Assembly (NCBI RefSeq): GCF_029457495.1
Contig: NZ_CP120361.1
Coordinates: 2,744,001-2,808,000 of the forward strand
Reading direction: 5' to 3'
Source: Chelativorans sp. AA-79
GTDB lineage: Bacteria > Pseudomonadota > Alphaproteobacteria > Rhizobiales > Rhizobiaceae
Length of the DNA: 64,000 nucleotides
Of this stretch, positions 1 through 9,963 are shown piece by piece (the stretch's first letter is position 1; each line of letters begins with the position of its first letter). The position numbers and the translations under genes are program-made. A model generated the notes under the pieces. The model had not been told where the DNA came from and did not search any database. It saw only the letters and a program-made list of their open reading frames with translations.

Positions 1-210
1 GAGAGCGGCCGCAAGGAGGTGATCAAGATGTGGAGCCGCCGCTCCACCATTCTGCCCCAGTTCGTGGGGCTGACCTTCGGCGTCTACAACGGCCAGAAGC
101 ACATTCCGGTGCTCGTCAGCGAAGAGATGGTGGGCCACAAATTCGGTGAGTTCGCTCCGACCCGCACCTATTACGGCCACGGCGCGGACAAGAAGGCAAA
201 GAGGAAGTAA
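1..210 (+). CDS. rpsS: 30S ribosomal protein S19 (5' end outside window)
   Basis: The reading frame is open from base 1, so the gene is cut by the window edge; 69 C-terminal residues are visible. S19 sits in the head of the small subunit with S13 and contacts 16S rRNA near the A-site tRNA. The visible part carries the conserved family core, including [26 protein letters not shown] and the basic tail [15 protein letters not shown]. An internal ATG at 19 is not the true start, because conserved residues precede it. It lies 2 nt before rplV, as expected for the S10 operon order rpsS-rplV-rpsC. Confidence 0.97.
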   Translation, partial: ESGRKEVIKMWSRRSTILPQFVGLTFGVYNGQKHIPVLVSEEMVGHKFGEFAPTRTYYGHGADKKAKRK

Positions 211-212
211 CC

Positions 213-602
213 ATGGGCAAGGCCAAAGCGCCACGCAGGCTTGCAGACAATGAGGCGCGTGCGGTTCTGCGCACGATCCGCGTCAGCCCGCAGAAGCTGA
301 ACCTCGTTGCCGCGCTGATCCGCGGCAAGAAGGTCGGGACGGCGCTCGCGGACCTCGAATTTTCGCGCAAGCGGATCGCGGGCACCGTGAGAAAGACGTT
401 GGAATCGGCGATTGCCAACGCCGAGAACAACCACAATCTCGATGTGGACGCGCTGGTGGTGGCGGAGGCCTATGTCGGCAAGTCGATCGTCATGAAGCGC
501 TTTCATGCCCGCGGTCGCGGCCGCGCCAACCGCATCGAGAAACCATTTTCGCACCTGACGATCGTCGTTCGCGAAGTTGAAGAGCAAGTGGAGGCCGCCT
601 GA
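213..602 (+). CDS. rplV: 50S ribosomal protein L22
   Basis: L22 is an early-binding 23S rRNA protein whose long beta-hairpin lines the nascent-peptide exit tunnel. The 129-residue product is slightly longer than the E. coli protein. It shows the family pattern: a [18 protein letters not shown] stretch near the N-terminus and a C-terminal [13 protein letters not shown] hairpin followed by HLTIVV. Only 2 nt separate it from rpsS, with GAGGAAG as ribosome binding site. Its TGA overlaps the rpsC ATG by one base, so translation of the two is probably coupled. Confidence 0.98.
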   Translation: MGKAKAPRRLADNEARAVLRTIRVSPQKLNLVAALIRGKKVGTALADLEFSRKRIAGTVRKTLESAIANAENNHNLDVDALVVAEAYVGKSIVMKRFHARGRGRANRIEKPFSHLTIVVREVEEQVEAA

Positions 603-1306
603 TGGGCCAGAAAGTCAATCCGATCGGTCTCCGTCTCGGCATCAACCGCACCTGGGATTCGCGCTGGTTCGCGAATAACAGCGAGTACGGACAACTGCTG
701 CACGAGGATCTGAAGATCCGCAACTATATCGAGAGCGAGCTCAAGCAGGCAGCGATCTCGAAGGTCGTGATCGAGCGCCCGCACAAGAAGTGCCGCGTGA
801 CCATCCATTCGGCACGTCCGGGTCTCATCATCGGCAAGAAGGGGGCCGATATCGACAAGCTGCGCCGCAAGATTGCGCAGATGACCAATGCGGAGACGCA
901 TCTGAACATCGTCGAGGTGCGCAAGCCTGAGATTGATGCGCGCCTCATCGCCCAGTCGATCGCCCAGCAGCTCGAGCGCCGCGTCGCATTCCGCCGCGCC
1001 ATGAAGCGCGCGGTGCAGTCGGCCATGCGGCTCGGTGCCGAAGGCATCCGCATCAGCTGCACGGGCCGCCTCGGCGGTGCGGAGATCGCGCGCATCGAGT
1101 GGTATCGCGAGGGTCGCGTGCCGCTGCACACGCTGCGGGCCGACATCGACTACGGCACGGCCGAGGCGAAGACCGCCTATGGCGTGTGCGGGGTGAAGGT
1201 CTGGGTCTTCAAGGGCGAGATCCTGGAGCACGATCCGATGGCGTCCGAACGCCGGGCGGTCGAGGGTGAGCAGGGCGGCGGTCAGCGTCGTCGCGAGAAC
1301 GCCTGA
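602..1306 (+). CDS. rpsC: 30S ribosomal protein S3
   Basis: S3 forms part of the mRNA entry channel on the 30S head. The 234-residue protein has the N-terminal [16 protein letters not shown] signature, a KH RNA-binding domain around residues 60-110 ([15 protein letters not shown]), and the C-terminal S3 domain with [21 protein letters not shown] charged, Gln/Arg-rich tail of about 20 residues ends the protein. The start overlaps the rplV stop. Length and domain order are normal for the family, and nothing is missing. Confidence 0.98.
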   Translation: MGQKVNPIGLRLGINRTWDSRWFANNSEYGQLLHEDLKIRNYIESELKQAAISKVVIERPHKKCRVTIHSARPGLIIGKKGADIDKLRRKIAQMTNAETHLNIVEVRKPEIDARLIAQSIAQQLERRVAFRRAMKRAVQSAMRLGAEGIRISCTGRLGGAEIARIEWYREGRVPLHTLRADIDYGTAEAKTAYGVCGVKVWVFKGEILEHDPMASERRAVEGEQGGGQRRRENA

Positions 1307-1330
1307 GCCGGAATTTTGGAGTAACAAGAA

Positions 1331-1744
1331 ATGCTGCAACCAAAGCGCACGAAATTCCGCAAGCAGTTCAAGGGCCGCATCCATGGCTTGGCCAAGGGCG
1401 GGACGGAGCTGAACTTCGGAGCCTTCGGCCTGAAGGCGATGGAGCCGGAGCGCGTCACCGCGCGCCAGATCGAGGCTGCACGCCGTGCCATCACGCGCCA
1501 GATGAAGCGCCAGGGCCGCGTCTGGATCCGCATCTTCCCGGATGTGCCGGTTACGGCCAAGCCGACGGAAGTCCGCATGGGTAAGGGCAAGGGCAGCGTG
1601 GAATACTGGGCGTGCCGCGTGAAGCCCGGCCGCGTGATGTTTGAAATCGACGGCGTGGCCGAGGATGTGGCGCGCGAGGCCCTGCGCCTCGGTGCGGCCA
1701 AGCTCCCGGTCAAGACGCGCTTCGTACAGCGCATCGCTGAATAG
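1331..1744 (+). CDS. rplP: 50S ribosomal protein L16
   Basis: L16 is a late-assembling large-subunit protein between the central protuberance and the L7/L12 stalk, close to the A-site tRNA elbow. The 137-residue product starts with the conserved [16 protein letters not shown] and carries [19 protein letters not shown] and a C-terminal [14 protein letters not shown] ribosome binding site lies just upstream. It follows rpsC by 24 nt and precedes rpmC by 11 nt, the universal S10-operon order. Confidence 0.98.
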   Translation: MLQPKRTKFRKQFKGRIHGLAKGGTELNFGAFGLKAMEPERVTARQIEAARRAITRQMKRQGRVWIRIFPDVPVTAKPTEVRMGKGKGSVEYWACRVKPGRVMFEIDGVAEDVAREALRLGAAKLPVKTRFVQRIAE

Positions 1745-1755
1745 GAGAGGGCATC

Positions 1756-1956
1756 ATGAAAGCCACTGACATCAGGACGATGACGCCCGATCAACTCGAT
1801 GACGAGTTGACGAACCTGAAGAAAGAGCAGTTCAACCTTCGCTTCCAGAAGGCGACGGGGCAGCTCGAGAAAACTGCGCGTGTCAGGCAGATCCGCCGCG
1901 ACATTGCGCGCATCAAGACAATCGCCGCCGAGAAGACGGCCGGCAAGAAGGCCTGA
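1756..1956 (+). CDS. rpmC: 50S ribosomal protein L29
   Basis: L29 is a small two-helix protein at the peptide exit port and, with L23, forms the docking site for trigger factor and SRP. The 66-residue sequence has the typical antiparallel helices, with [20 protein letters not shown] in the first hairpin and [14 protein letters not shown] in the second. It is flanked within 12 nt by rplP and rpsQ. Length and motifs fit without ambiguity. Confidence 0.97.
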   Translation: MKATDIRTMTPDQLDDELTNLKKEQFNLRFQKATGQLEKTARVRQIRRDIARIKTIAAEKTAGKKA

Positions 1957-1964
1957 GGACAAAG

Positions 1965-2213
1965 ATGCCAAAGCGCGTTTTGCAGGGCACCGTGGTGAGC
2001 GACAAGAACGACAAGACGGTCGTCGTCCTGGTCGAGCGGCGGTTTGCGCACCCGATTTTCAAGAAGACCGTGCGCCGTACCAAGCGGTACAAGGCCCACG
2101 ACGAGGCCAATGCATGTAAGGTCGGCGACATCGTGCTGATCGAGGAGACGCGCCCGATCTCCAAGGACAAGTCCTGGATCGTGGTCGAGAGCCAGGCACA
2201 GCAGGCACAATAA
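1965..2213 (+). CDS. rpsQ: 30S ribosomal protein S17
   Basis: S17 is an OB-fold primary binder of the 5' domain of 16S rRNA. The 82-residue protein begins [20 protein letters not shown] and contains the conserved [16 protein letters not shown] and [19 protein letters not shown] segments. It is the last gene of the S10-operon block; a 64-nt gap before rplN is the first break longer than about 25 nt in the window. I see no terminator in that gap, so S10 and spc genes may be co-transcribed. Confidence 0.97.
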   Translation: MPKRVLQGTVVSDKNDKTVVVLVERRFAHPIFKKTVRRTKRYKAHDEANACKVGDIVLIEETRPISKDKSWIVVESQAQQAQ

Positions 2214-2277
2214 GAATGGAATGGACGGGAAGGGCGCAGAAGCGTAGTCCCGGCAGATAACTAGAAGGCGGCCAGTC

Positions 2278-2646
2278 ATGATTCAGATGCAAACAAACCT
2301 CGACGTGGCGGATAATTCCGGCGCCCGTCGTGTCATGTGCATCAAGGTGCTCGGCGGTTCGAAGCGGAAATATGCCTCGGTTGGCGACATCATCGTCGTC
2401 TCCGTGAAGGAGGCCATTCCGCGCGGCCGCGTGAAGAAGGGTGACGTGATGAAGGCGGTGGTGGTACGCACCGCCAAGGACATTCGCCGCCCCGACGGCA
2501 GCGTCATTCGCTTCGACAGCAACGCCGCCGTTCTCGTCGACAACAAGAGAGAGCCCGTCGGCACCCGTATCTTCGGACCGGTTCCGCGCGAGTTGCGCGC
2601 CAAGAACCACATGAAGATCATCTCGCTGGCGCCGGAAGTTCTCTAG
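2278..2646 (+). CDS. rplN: 50S ribosomal protein L14
   Basis: L14 binds 23S rRNA and forms bridges to the 30S subunit; it is also the docking site of the silencing factor RsfS. The 122-residue sequence is of exact family length and starts [20 protein letters not shown], followed by [20 protein letters not shown] and the C-terminal IISLAPEVL. It opens the spc operon order rplN-rplX-rplE-rpsN-rpsH-rplF-rplR-rpsE-rpmD-rplO. Confidence 0.98.
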   Translation: MIQMQTNLDVADNSGARRVMCIKVLGGSKRKYASVGDIIVVSVKEAIPRGRVKKGDVMKAVVVRTAKDIRRPDGSVIRFDSNAAVLVDNKREPVGTRIFGPVPRELRAKNHMKIISLAPEVL

Positions 2647-2660
2647 AAGGAGCCGGAGAA

Positions 2661-2975
2661 ATGCAGAAGATCAAGAAGGGCGACAAGGTCGTCGTGCTCT
2701 CCGGCCGTGACAAGGGCCGCACGGGCGAAATTTTGAAGATGATGCCGAAGGAAGATCGGGCCGTGGTGCGCGGCGTCAATCTGGTGCGCCGGCATCAGAA
2801 GCAGACACCGCAGGCCGAAGGCGGCATCATTACGAAAGAAGCGCCGATCCACGTGTCCAACCTGGCACTGGCCGACCCCAAGGACGGAAAGCCGACACGC
2901 GTCGGATTCCGCATCCAGGAGGATGGCAAGAAGGTGCGCGTGGCGAAGCGCTCGGGAGAGTTGATCGATGGCTAA
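2661..2975 (+). CDS. rplX: 50S ribosomal protein L24
   Basis: L24 is an assembly-initiator protein that binds the 5' end of 23S rRNA near the exit tunnel. The 104-residue product begins with a KOW motif ([20 protein letters not shown]) and continues with [12 protein letters not shown] and the C-terminal [11 protein letters not shown]. The last 8 nt overlap the start of rplE (2968-2975), so the two are likely translationally coupled. Confidence 0.97.
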   Translation: MQKIKKGDKVVVLSGRDKGRTGEILKMMPKEDRAVVRGVNLVRRHQKQTPQAEGGIITKEAPIHVSNLALADPKDGKPTRVGFRIQEDGKKVRVAKRSGELIDG

Positions 2976-3525
2976 GGCAGAATACCAGCCGCGCTTGAAG
3001 ACGCGTTACGAGGAGGTGATCCGCAAGGAACTCCTCGATACATTCAGCTATGCAAACGAGATGCAGGTGCCGCGCCTCGACAAGGTCGTCATCAATATGG
3101 GAGTCGGTGAGGCGACGGGCGATTCCAAGAAGCCGACCGTTGCGGCCGAGGATCTGGCACTGATCGCTGGCCAGAAGCCGGTGATCACCCGGGCCCGCAA
3201 CTCGATCGCCGGCTTCAAGGTGCGCGAGGGCATGCCGATCGGCGCCAAGGTGACGCTGCGCAAGGATCGCATGTACGAGTTCCTGGATCGGCTCGTGAAC
3301 GTGGCGCTCCCGCGTGTCCGCGACTTCCGGGGCCTGAGCCCCAAGAGCTTCGATGGCCGCGGCAATTTCGCCATGGGTATCAAGGAGCACATCGTGTTCC
3401 CCGAGATCAATTACGACAAAGTCGACCAGATCTGGGGAATGGACATCATCGTCTGTACGACCGCCAAGACCGACGACGAGGCTCGCGCCCTGTTGAAGGC
3501 CTTCAACTTCCCGTTCCGGCAGTAA
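2968..3525 (+). CDS. rplE: 50S ribosomal protein L5
   Basis: L5 binds 5S rRNA with L18 in the central protuberance and touches the P-site tRNA. The 185-residue product shows the family markers [58 protein letters not shown] and [17 protein letters not shown]. The ATG lies inside the end of rplX. Length is standard for bacterial L5. Confidence 0.98.
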   Translation: MAKAEYQPRLKTRYEEVIRKELLDTFSYANEMQVPRLDKVVINMGVGEATGDSKKPTVAAEDLALIAGQKPVITRARNSIAGFKVREGMPIGAKVTLRKDRMYEFLDRLVNVALPRVRDFRGLSPKSFDGRGNFAMGIKEHIVFPEINYDKVDQIWGMDIIVCTTAKTDDEARALLKAFNFPFRQ

Positions 3526-3552
3526 CGGCAGGCGAGAACAAGGAACTATCAA

Positions 3553-3858
3553 ATGGCAAAGACTAGCGCAGTCGAGAAGAACAAGAGGCGCCGGAAGATG
3601 GCCGACCGTTACGCCAACAAGCGAGCGGCACTCAAGGCCATCATCATGGACCAGGACAAGCCCATGGAGGAACGCTTCAAGGCGCAGCTCCAGCTTGCCG
3701 CCCTTCCGCGCAACTCGTCGAAGACGCGCATCCGCAACCGGTGCGATGTGACCGGCCGTCCGCGCGCTTATTACCGCAAGCTCAGGATGTCGCGTATCGC
3801 GCTTCGTGAGTTGGGCAGCCAGGGTCTTATCCCGGGCCTCGTCAAGTCGAGCTGGTAA
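3553..3858 (+). CDS. rpsN: 30S ribosomal protein S14, long zinc-free form
   Basis: S14 is a head protein needed for late 30S assembly. The 101-residue length and the single cysteine ([20 protein letters not shown]) identify the long, zinc-independent type rather than the short zinc-ribbon type with four cysteines. The C-terminus ends in GLVKSSW, the family signature. It follows rplE by 27 nt and precedes rpsH by 11 nt. Confidence 0.97.
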   Translation: MAKTSAVEKNKRRRKMADRYANKRAALKAIIMDQDKPMEERFKAQLQLAALPRNSSKTRIRNRCDVTGRPRAYYRKLRMSRIALRELGSQGLIPGLVKSSW

Positions 3859-3869
3859 GGGAGGTTGGC

Positions 3870-4268
3870 ATGTCTGTGAATGATCCTCTCGGCGATATGC
3901 TGACCCGCATCCGCAATGCGGTCGGGCGCAGGAAGAACACGGTTTCCACGCCGGCTTCGCGGCTGCGCGTGCGCGTGCTCGATGTCCTAAAGGCTGAAGG
4001 CTTTATCCGCGACTACACGCAGGTCGACTACGACAACGGCAAGTCCGAGCTGGAAATCCAGCTCAAATATTTCGAGGGTGCTCCCGTGATCCGCGAAATC
4101 GCCCGCGTTTCCAAGCCAGGCCGTCGTGTCTATGTTTCGGTGAAGTCTATCCCGCAGGTCGCCAACGGTCTCGGCATCGCCATTCTTTCGACGCCCAAGG
4201 GCGTGATGGCCGACCACGAGGCTCGCGAGAAGAATGTCGGCGGAGAGATCCTCTGCCAGATCTTCTGA
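3870..4268 (+). CDS. rpsH: 30S ribosomal protein S8
   Basis: S8 is a primary binder of the central domain of 16S rRNA. In E. coli it is also the translational repressor of the spc operon. The 132-residue product begins [17 protein letters not shown], has a central [17 protein letters not shown] segment and ends [16 protein letters not shown] ribosome binding site lies upstream. Whether S8 also represses this operon here cannot be told from the sequence alone. Confidence 0.98.
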   Translation: MSVNDPLGDMLTRIRNAVGRRKNTVSTPASRLRVRVLDVLKAEGFIRDYTQVDYDNGKSELEIQLKYFEGAPVIREIARVSKPGRRVYVSVKSIPQVANGLGIAILSTPKGVMADHEAREKNVGGEILCQIF

Positions 4269-4304
4269 TCCGGCTGGATTTAAGAAAAGAACGAGGACAG
4301 ACAC

Positions 4305-4838
4305 ATGTCTCGTATTGGCAAGAAACCGGTTCCCGTGCCCCAGGGCGTCACGGCGAATGTCGACGGTCAGCTAGTCACGGCCAAGGGGCCGAAGGGCGAG
4401 CTGAAATTCGTCGTCAATGACGATGTCCTGGTGAAGATGGAAGACGGCGCGATCACGGTGGATCCGCGCGACCAGTCCAAGACCGCCCGCTCCAGGTGGG
4501 GCATGTCCCGCACGCAGATATCCAACATCCTCAACGGGGTGAAGGATGGCTTCGAGAAGCGGCTCGAGATCAATGGTGTGGGCTACCGCGCGGCTATGCA
4601 GGGCAAGAACCTACAGCTTTCGCTGGGCTACAGCCACGATGTGAGCTATGTCCCGCCGGAGGGGATCACGATCACGGTCCCGAAGCCGACGGAAATCGTC
4701 GTCAGCGGCATTGACAAGCAGGTGGTCGGCCAGGTCGCGGCCGAGATTCGTGAGTTCCGCAGCCCGGAGCCTTACAAGGGCAAGGGCGTGAAATACGCGG
4801 ACGAGACGATCGTCCGTAAGGAAGGCAAGAAGAAGTAA
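4305..4838 (+). CDS. rplF: 50S ribosomal protein L6
   Basis: L6 consists of two related alpha/beta domains near the factor-binding site of the 50S subunit. The 177-residue product starts [17 protein letters not shown] and carries [19 protein letters not shown] at the domain junction and the C-terminal signature [27 protein letters not shown] Shine-Dalgarno precedes the ATG. It sits 36 nt after rpsH and 11 nt before rplR. Confidence 0.98.
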   Translation: MSRIGKKPVPVPQGVTANVDGQLVTAKGPKGELKFVVNDDVLVKMEDGAITVDPRDQSKTARSRWGMSRTQISNILNGVKDGFEKRLEINGVGYRAAMQGKNLQLSLGYSHDVSYVPPEGITITVPKPTEIVVSGIDKQVVGQVAAEIREFRSPEPYKGKGVKYADETIVRKEGKKK

Positions 4839-4849
4839 GGACGCAGGCC

Positions 4850-5209
4850 ATGGTGTCGAAAGTATCCGTTACGCGGCGCGCCGGGCGCGTCCGCCGGAAG
4901 TTGAAGTCGGTCGCCACCGAGCGCCCGCGGCTTTCGGTTCATCGTTCGTCGAAGCACATCTATGCTCAGGTGATCGATGACGTGAAGGGCCACACGCTCG
5001 CCTCCGCCTCCTCCCTGGAGGCGGATCTCAAGGGTAAGCTCAAGACCGGTGCGGACGCGGAAGCCGCTGGCCTCATCGGGAAGCTGATTGCCGAGCGCGC
5101 CAAGAAGGCGGGTGTGGACAAGGTCGTGTTCGACCGCGGCCCCTATCTCTATCACGGCCGCGTCAAGGCACTGGCCGATGCGGCCCGAGAAGGCGGCCTG
5201 GAATTCTAA
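4850..5209 (+). CDS. rplR: 50S ribosomal protein L18
   Basis: L18 mediates attachment of 5S rRNA to 23S rRNA in the central protuberance. The 119-residue sequence has a basic, probably flexible N-terminus ([11 protein letters not shown]), then [20 protein letters not shown] and [20 protein letters not shown], ending GGLEF. Length and motifs are normal. A 71-nt gap separates it from rpsE. Confidence 0.98.
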   Translation: MVSKVSVTRRAGRVRRKLKSVATERPRLSVHRSSKHIYAQVIDDVKGHTLASASSLEADLKGKLKTGADAEAAGLIGKLIAERAKKAGVDKVVFDRGPYLYHGRVKALADAAREGGLEF

Positions 5210-5280
5210 ACCGCTCCGGGCGCTGGTAGCCCGAAGCTTTCGTCAACCCGTGCTTCCGGAAAAGAACAAGGAAAAGGACA

Positions 5281-5844
5281 ATGGCACAGCCCCGCAGGGA
5301 CGACCGCAGAGAGCGCGATGAGCGCGACAGCGAGTTCGTCGATAAGCTCGTTCACATCAACCGCGTCGCCAAGGTGGTCAAGGGCGGCCGCCGTTTCGGC
5401 TTCGCCGCACTCGTGGTCGTCGGCGACCAGAAGGGCCGCGTCGGCTTCGGGCATGGCAAGGCCCGCGAGGTCCCCGAGGCGATCCGTAAGGCCACCGAGA
5501 GCGCCAAGCGCGACATGATCTTCGTGCCGTTGCGCTCCGGCCGCACCCTTCATCACGATATCGACGGGCGCCATGGCGCAGGCCGTGTGCTGCTTCGCGC
5601 CGCCAAGCCCGGCACGGGCATCATCGCAGGCGGTCCCATGCGCGCCGTCTTCGAGACGCTCGGCGTTCAGGACGTTGTGGCGAAGTCGCTCGGGTCCTCC
5701 AACCCTTACAACATGGTTCGCGCCACGTTCGATGCGCTGAAGCACCAGATGCACCCGAAGGATATCGCCGCCCAGCGTGGCATCAAGTATTCGTCCCTGC
5801 AGGCGCGCCGCGGAACGGCCGCTGGAACGGAAGAACAAGGCTGA
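5281..5844 (+). CDS. rpsE: 30S ribosomal protein S5
   Basis: S5 lines the mRNA entry tunnel and affects decoding fidelity. The 187-residue product has a charged extension of about 15 residues, then a double-stranded-RNA-binding-like N-domain with [16 protein letters not shown] and [14 protein letters not shown], and a C-domain with [15 protein letters not shown] and [15 protein letters not shown]. An AAGGA ribosome binding site precedes the ATG. Confidence 0.98.
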   Translation: MAQPRRDDRRERDERDSEFVDKLVHINRVAKVVKGGRRFGFAALVVVGDQKGRVGFGHGKAREVPEAIRKATESAKRDMIFVPLRSGRTLHHDIDGRHGAGRVLLRAAKPGTGIIAGGPMRAVFETLGVQDVVAKSLGSSNPYNMVRATFDALKHQMHPKDIAAQRGIKYSSLQARRGTAAGTEEQG

Positions 5845-5894
5845 GCGCGGTAGAACCTGCCTGGCAGGGGCCGCTTGCTTGAGGATTGACGAAC

Positions 5895-6095
5895 ATGGCT
5901 GAGAAGAAGAAGGGCAAGGCGATCACGATCGAGCAGATCGCCAGCCCCATCCGCCGCCCCAAGGAGCAGCGCGCGACGCTGATCGGCCTGGGGCTCAACA
6001 AACTGCGTCGCCGTTCGACGCTGGAGGACACGCCTTCGGTGCGCGGCATGATCGCGACGGTACGGCATCTCGTGCGCGTCGTCGACGAGGCCTGA
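5895..6095 (+). CDS. rpmD: 50S ribosomal protein L30
   Basis: L30 is a small large-subunit protein present in many but not all bacteria. I place the start at the second in-frame ATG, giving 66 residues beginning [20 protein letters not shown]; an upstream ATG at 5886 would only add MTN. The core [20 protein letters not shown] and the C-terminal [14 protein letters not shown] match the family. It lies 50 nt after rpsE and 19 nt before rplO. Confidence 0.95.
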   Translation: MAEKKKGKAITIEQIASPIRRPKEQRATLIGLGLNKLRRRSTLEDTPSVRGMIATVRHLVRVVDEA

Positions 6096-6114
6096 GGAAT
6101 CGAGGACTAGGCTC

Positions 6115-6582
6115 ATGAAACTCAACGATCTCAGGGATATGGATGGTGCGACCAAGGCGCGCAAGCGCGTCGGTCGCGGCATCGGCTCCGGCTCCGGCAA
6201 GACCGGCGGCCGCGGCGTGAAGGGCCAGAAGTCGCGTTCGGGCGTTGCCATCAAAGGGTTCGAAGGCGGGCAGATGCCGCTTTACCGGCGCCTGCCGAAG
6301 CGTGGCTTCACCAATATCTTCGGCAAGGACTTCAACGAGGTTTCGCTGGGCCGCATCCAGGCGGCGATCGATGCGAAGAAGCTCGATGCCGGCGAGACGA
6401 TCGATACCGCCGCTCTCCTCCAGGCGGGCGTGATTCGCCGCGCGAAGGATGGCGTGCGCATCCTGAGCGGCGGAGAGCTCAAGGCGAAGGTGACGCTCGA
6501 CGTCGCCGGTGCGTCGAAGCCCGCCGTTGAAAAGATCGAAAAGGCGGGTGGTTCGGTCAAGCTGCCGGAGAAGGCAGGCTAA
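6115..6582 (+). CDS. rplO: 50S ribosomal protein L15
   Basis: L15 is a late-assembly protein that reaches into the centre of the 50S subunit. The 155-residue product has the glycine/arginine-rich N-terminal extension ([18 protein letters not shown]), [18 protein letters not shown], and a globular C-terminal domain ending SVKLPEKAG. It is the last ribosomal gene before an unusually long 237-nt gap that precedes secY. Confidence 0.98.
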   Translation: MKLNDLRDMDGATKARKRVGRGIGSGSGKTGGRGVKGQKSRSGVAIKGFEGGQMPLYRRLPKRGFTNIFGKDFNEVSLGRIQAAIDAKKLDAGETIDTAALLQAGVIRRAKDGVRILSGGELKAKVTLDVAGASKPAVEKIEKAGGSVKLPEKAG

Positions 6583-6588
6583 GGCCGC

Positions 6589-6620
6589 GCAAGCGGCGGA
6601 AGAGACAATCCGCCGCTTGC
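6589..6620 (+). other. perfect 12-bp hairpin between rplO and secY
   Basis: GCAAGCGGCGGA and its exact reverse complement are separated by an 8-nt AGAGACAA loop, starting 7 nt after the rplO stop. No T-run follows, so it is not a canonical intrinsic terminator. A 3'-end stabiliser, an attenuator or a processing site are all possible. A second, weaker inverted repeat (ATGCGCC/GGCGCAT) spans 6658-6692. The rest of the rplO-secY gap holds no gene that I can support. Confidence 0.5.
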
Positions 6621-6819
6621 AACCTGGCCGTCCCGGGCCTATCTCGGGTTCGGCACCATGCGCCGAAAAAAGCCGCAACGGCGTTGGCGCATGATCCGCC
6701 CAAGGGTGAGCGGCTCGGTACTCCCTGCGCGCAGATTCTCGTCATCAGCGCGACTGAGTGTAAGAGGGCGTTCACTTTTTCTGGTTGCGCACAATGCGTG
6801 ACGAAGCGGAGAATTCTTC

Positions 6820-8156
<1,337 letters not shown>

Positions 8157-8160
<4 letters not shown>

Positions 8161-8738
8161 GGCTTATACTTCTCGGGCCGCCGGGGGCGGGCAAGGGAAC
8201 GCAGGCACAGATCCTGGTCGAAAAGTTCAACATTCCGCAGCTCTCCACGGGGGACATGCTGCGCGCAGCGGTGAGGGCGCAGACCGACATCGGCAAGAAG
8301 GCGAAAGCAGTCATGGATGCGGGAGAGCTCGTCTCAGACGCGATTGTGAATGCCATCGTGGCCGAGCGGATCGATCAGGACGACTGTGCCCAAGGCTTTA
8401 TCCTCGATGGCTATCCGCGCACGCTGGCGCAGGCAGATGCGGTCGAGGCGATGCTTTCCGAGCGTGACCTCACGCTCGATGCGGTGGTCGAGCTCGTGGT
8501 TGACGATAAGGCATTGGTCGGCCGCATCGTCAAGCGGGCGGAAGACGCGAGGGCGGCCGGTCAGCCGGTGCGCAAGGACGACAATCCTGACGTGTTCGAG
8601 GAGCGTCTGCGCGAATATTACAAGAAGACGGCTCCCCTGACCGGCTACTACTACGCCAAGGGGAAGCTTCGCACCGTCGATGGAATGGCCTCGATCGAGG
8701 ATGTGACGCGCCAGATCGAGAAGATTCTGGCGGAGTGA
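8157..8738 (+). CDS. adk: adenylate kinase, short form
   Basis: Catalyses ATP + AMP to 2 ADP. The P-loop GPPGAGKGT is at residues 7-15, the AMP-binding [10 protein letters not shown] and [11 protein letters not shown] follow. At 193 residues it is the short type: the LID region (roughly residues 120-145, [20 protein letters not shown]) lacks the roughly 30-residue extension and zinc cysteines of long adenylate kinases. It shares 4 nt with secY, the classical secY-adk coupling. Confidence 0.97.
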
Positions 8739-8812
8739 GGGCGAGGCGGGCTGGCGGCGGGAAGAGCCGAATCGTACCGCTTTGGCATTTCTCGAGCCAT
8801 CGCAGGATCGCG

Positions 8813-8841
8813 GTTGACGCTTGAGCCGTTATCGACTATAG
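8813..8841 (+). promoter_or_regulatory. predicted strong promoter of the alpha operon
   Basis: GTTGAC at 8813-8818 and CTATAG at 8836-8841 are separated by 17 nt. This is close to the alphaproteobacterial housekeeping consensus (CTTGAC-N17-CTATAT). It lies 75 nt after adk and about 150 nt upstream of rpsM, implying a leader of about 140 nt and transcription of rpsM-rplQ independent of the spc operon. Confidence 0.7.
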
Positions 8842-8879
8842 CGGCGCATCTCCTGACGAGACGCTATGTCGGCCGGGCC

Positions 8880-8951
8880 GTTTGGCTCGGCTTCGTTGTT
8901 GAGAAGAAGATATGCTCGCAGGGGCCGGCCTCCACCGGACGCGAGCCAAAC
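8880..8951 (+). promoter_or_regulatory. long-range inverted repeat in rpsM leader
   Basis: A perfect 10-nt pair, GTTTGGCTCG at 8880-8889 and CGAGCCAAAC at 8942-8951, encloses about 52 nt inside the predicted rpsM leader and ends 39 nt before the ATG. The inner segment includes GGGGCCGGCCTCCACCGG, which can fold further. The position suits a structured leader for feedback control by a ribosomal protein. In E. coli the alpha-operon leader is bound by S4, but this is not shown here. Confidence 0.45.
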
Positions 8952-8990
8952 CCAAGCGCCGGCAGATTGGCCGGCTATATGGAGAAGAAG

Positions 8991-9359
8991 ATGGCCCGTA
9001 TCGCTGGCGTCAATATTCCGACCAACAAGCGCGTCGTGATTGCGCTTCAATATATCCACGGCATCGGGTCGAAGCTCGCCCGAGACATCGTCGCGAAGGT
9101 GGGCATCCCGGACGACCGCCGCGTACATCAGTTGACCGACGCCGAAGTGCTGGCGATCCGCGAGACGATCGACCGCGATTACCGGGTCGAGGGTGACCTG
9201 CGCCGCGAGGTCTCGATGAACATCAAGCGCCTGATGGATCTCGGCTGCTACCGCGGCCTGCGCCATCGCCGCTCGCTGCCGGTGCGCGGTCAGCGCACGC
9301 ACACCAATGCGCGCACCCGCAAGGGGCCCGCAAAGCCGATCGCAGGGAAGAAAAAGTAA
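8991..9359 (+). CDS. rpsM: 30S ribosomal protein S13
   Basis: S13 sits in the 30S head, forms bridges to L5 and contacts P-site tRNA. The frame is open back to 8814, but the start is set at 8991 because [20 protein letters not shown] is the universal N-terminus and the preceding codons match nothing. This gives 122 residues, the normal length, ending in the basic [18 protein letters not shown] tail. It is the first gene of the alpha operon. Confidence 0.97.
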   Translation: MARIAGVNIPTNKRVVIALQYIHGIGSKLARDIVAKVGIPDDRRVHQLTDAEVLAIRETIDRDYRVEGDLRREVSMNIKRLMDLGCYRGLRHRRSLPVRGQRTHTNARTRKGPAKPIAGKKK

Positions 9360-9363
9360 TCGA

Positions 9364-9428
9364 GCGAATAGCGAAATCGCGAATAGCGAATAGGGTTCCC
9401 TACTCACTATTCGCTACTCCCTATTCGC
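9364..9428. repeat. palindromic ATTCGC-type intergenic repeat
   Basis: Two direct GCGAATAG units (9364-9371, 9379-9386) are mirrored by two CTATTCGC units (9407-9414, 9421-9428). The inner ATAGGG/CCCTAC pairing gives an almost complete hairpin with a very small loop. It begins 4 nt after the rpsM stop and fills most of the rpsM-rpsK gap. It has the build of a short interspersed palindromic element rather than a gene-specific site. No T-run follows, so it is not a standard terminator. Confidence 0.7.
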
Positions 9429-9484
9429 CTCTTGGTGTAGCCGCTGGCATTACGGCGGTGTAGAGATCGTTAGAAAGGAAAGAC

Positions 9485-9874
9485 ATGGCCAAGGAAGCCG
9501 CGCGCGTTCGCCGTCGTGAACGCAAGAATATTTCGTCGGGCGTGGCGCACGTCAGCTCGACCTTCAACAACACCATGATCACCATCACCGATGCGCAGGG
9601 CAATGCGATCGCTTGGTCGTCCGCCGGTGCCCAAGGCTTCAAAGGGTCGCGCAAGTCCACTCCGTTCGCCGCCCAGGTCGCTGCCGAAGATTGCGCCCGC
9701 AAGGCGCAGGAGCACGGCATGCGCACGCTCGAGGTGGAGGTCTCCGGCCCGGGTTCAGGCCGTGAATCGGCGCTGCGTGCCTTGCAGGCGGCGGGCTTCA
9801 CCATTACATCCATCCGCGATGTGACCCCCATCCCGCACAACGGATGCCGCCCGCGCAAGAAGCGCCGGGTCTAA
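9485..9874 (+). CDS. rpsK: 30S ribosomal protein S11
   Basis: S11 is a platform protein next to the E-site and the Shine-Dalgarno duplex. The 129-residue product carries [37 protein letters not shown] and the C-terminal [18 protein letters not shown] signature. AGAAAGGAAAG precedes the ATG. It is separated from rpsM by a 125-nt gap mostly filled by a palindromic repeat, and rpsD, which follows rpsK in enterobacteria, is absent. Confidence 0.98.
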   Translation: MAKEAARVRRRERKNISSGVAHVSSTFNNTMITITDAQGNAIAWSSAGAQGFKGSRKSTPFAAQVAAEDCARKAQEHGMRTLEVEVSGPGSGRESALRALQAAGFTITSIRDVTPIPHNGCRPRKKRRV

Positions 9875-9963
9875 AGCCTGTTTGCCGTACGAGTGCCTTG
9901 GGGCACTCCTCTGCAGAGCGCCCGTCACGATTGGATGGTGGCGGGCTAACGGAAGGAAAGATC

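Noticed and set aside
8814..8990. 59-codon extension of rpsM
   Set aside because: It lies in the predicted promoter and leader, and the universal S13 N-terminus begins at 8991.
9844..9963. 40-codon extension of rpoA overlapping rpsK
   Set aside because: RpoA N-termini begin MIQKNW in this group, and a GGAAGGAAAG site directly precedes that ATG.
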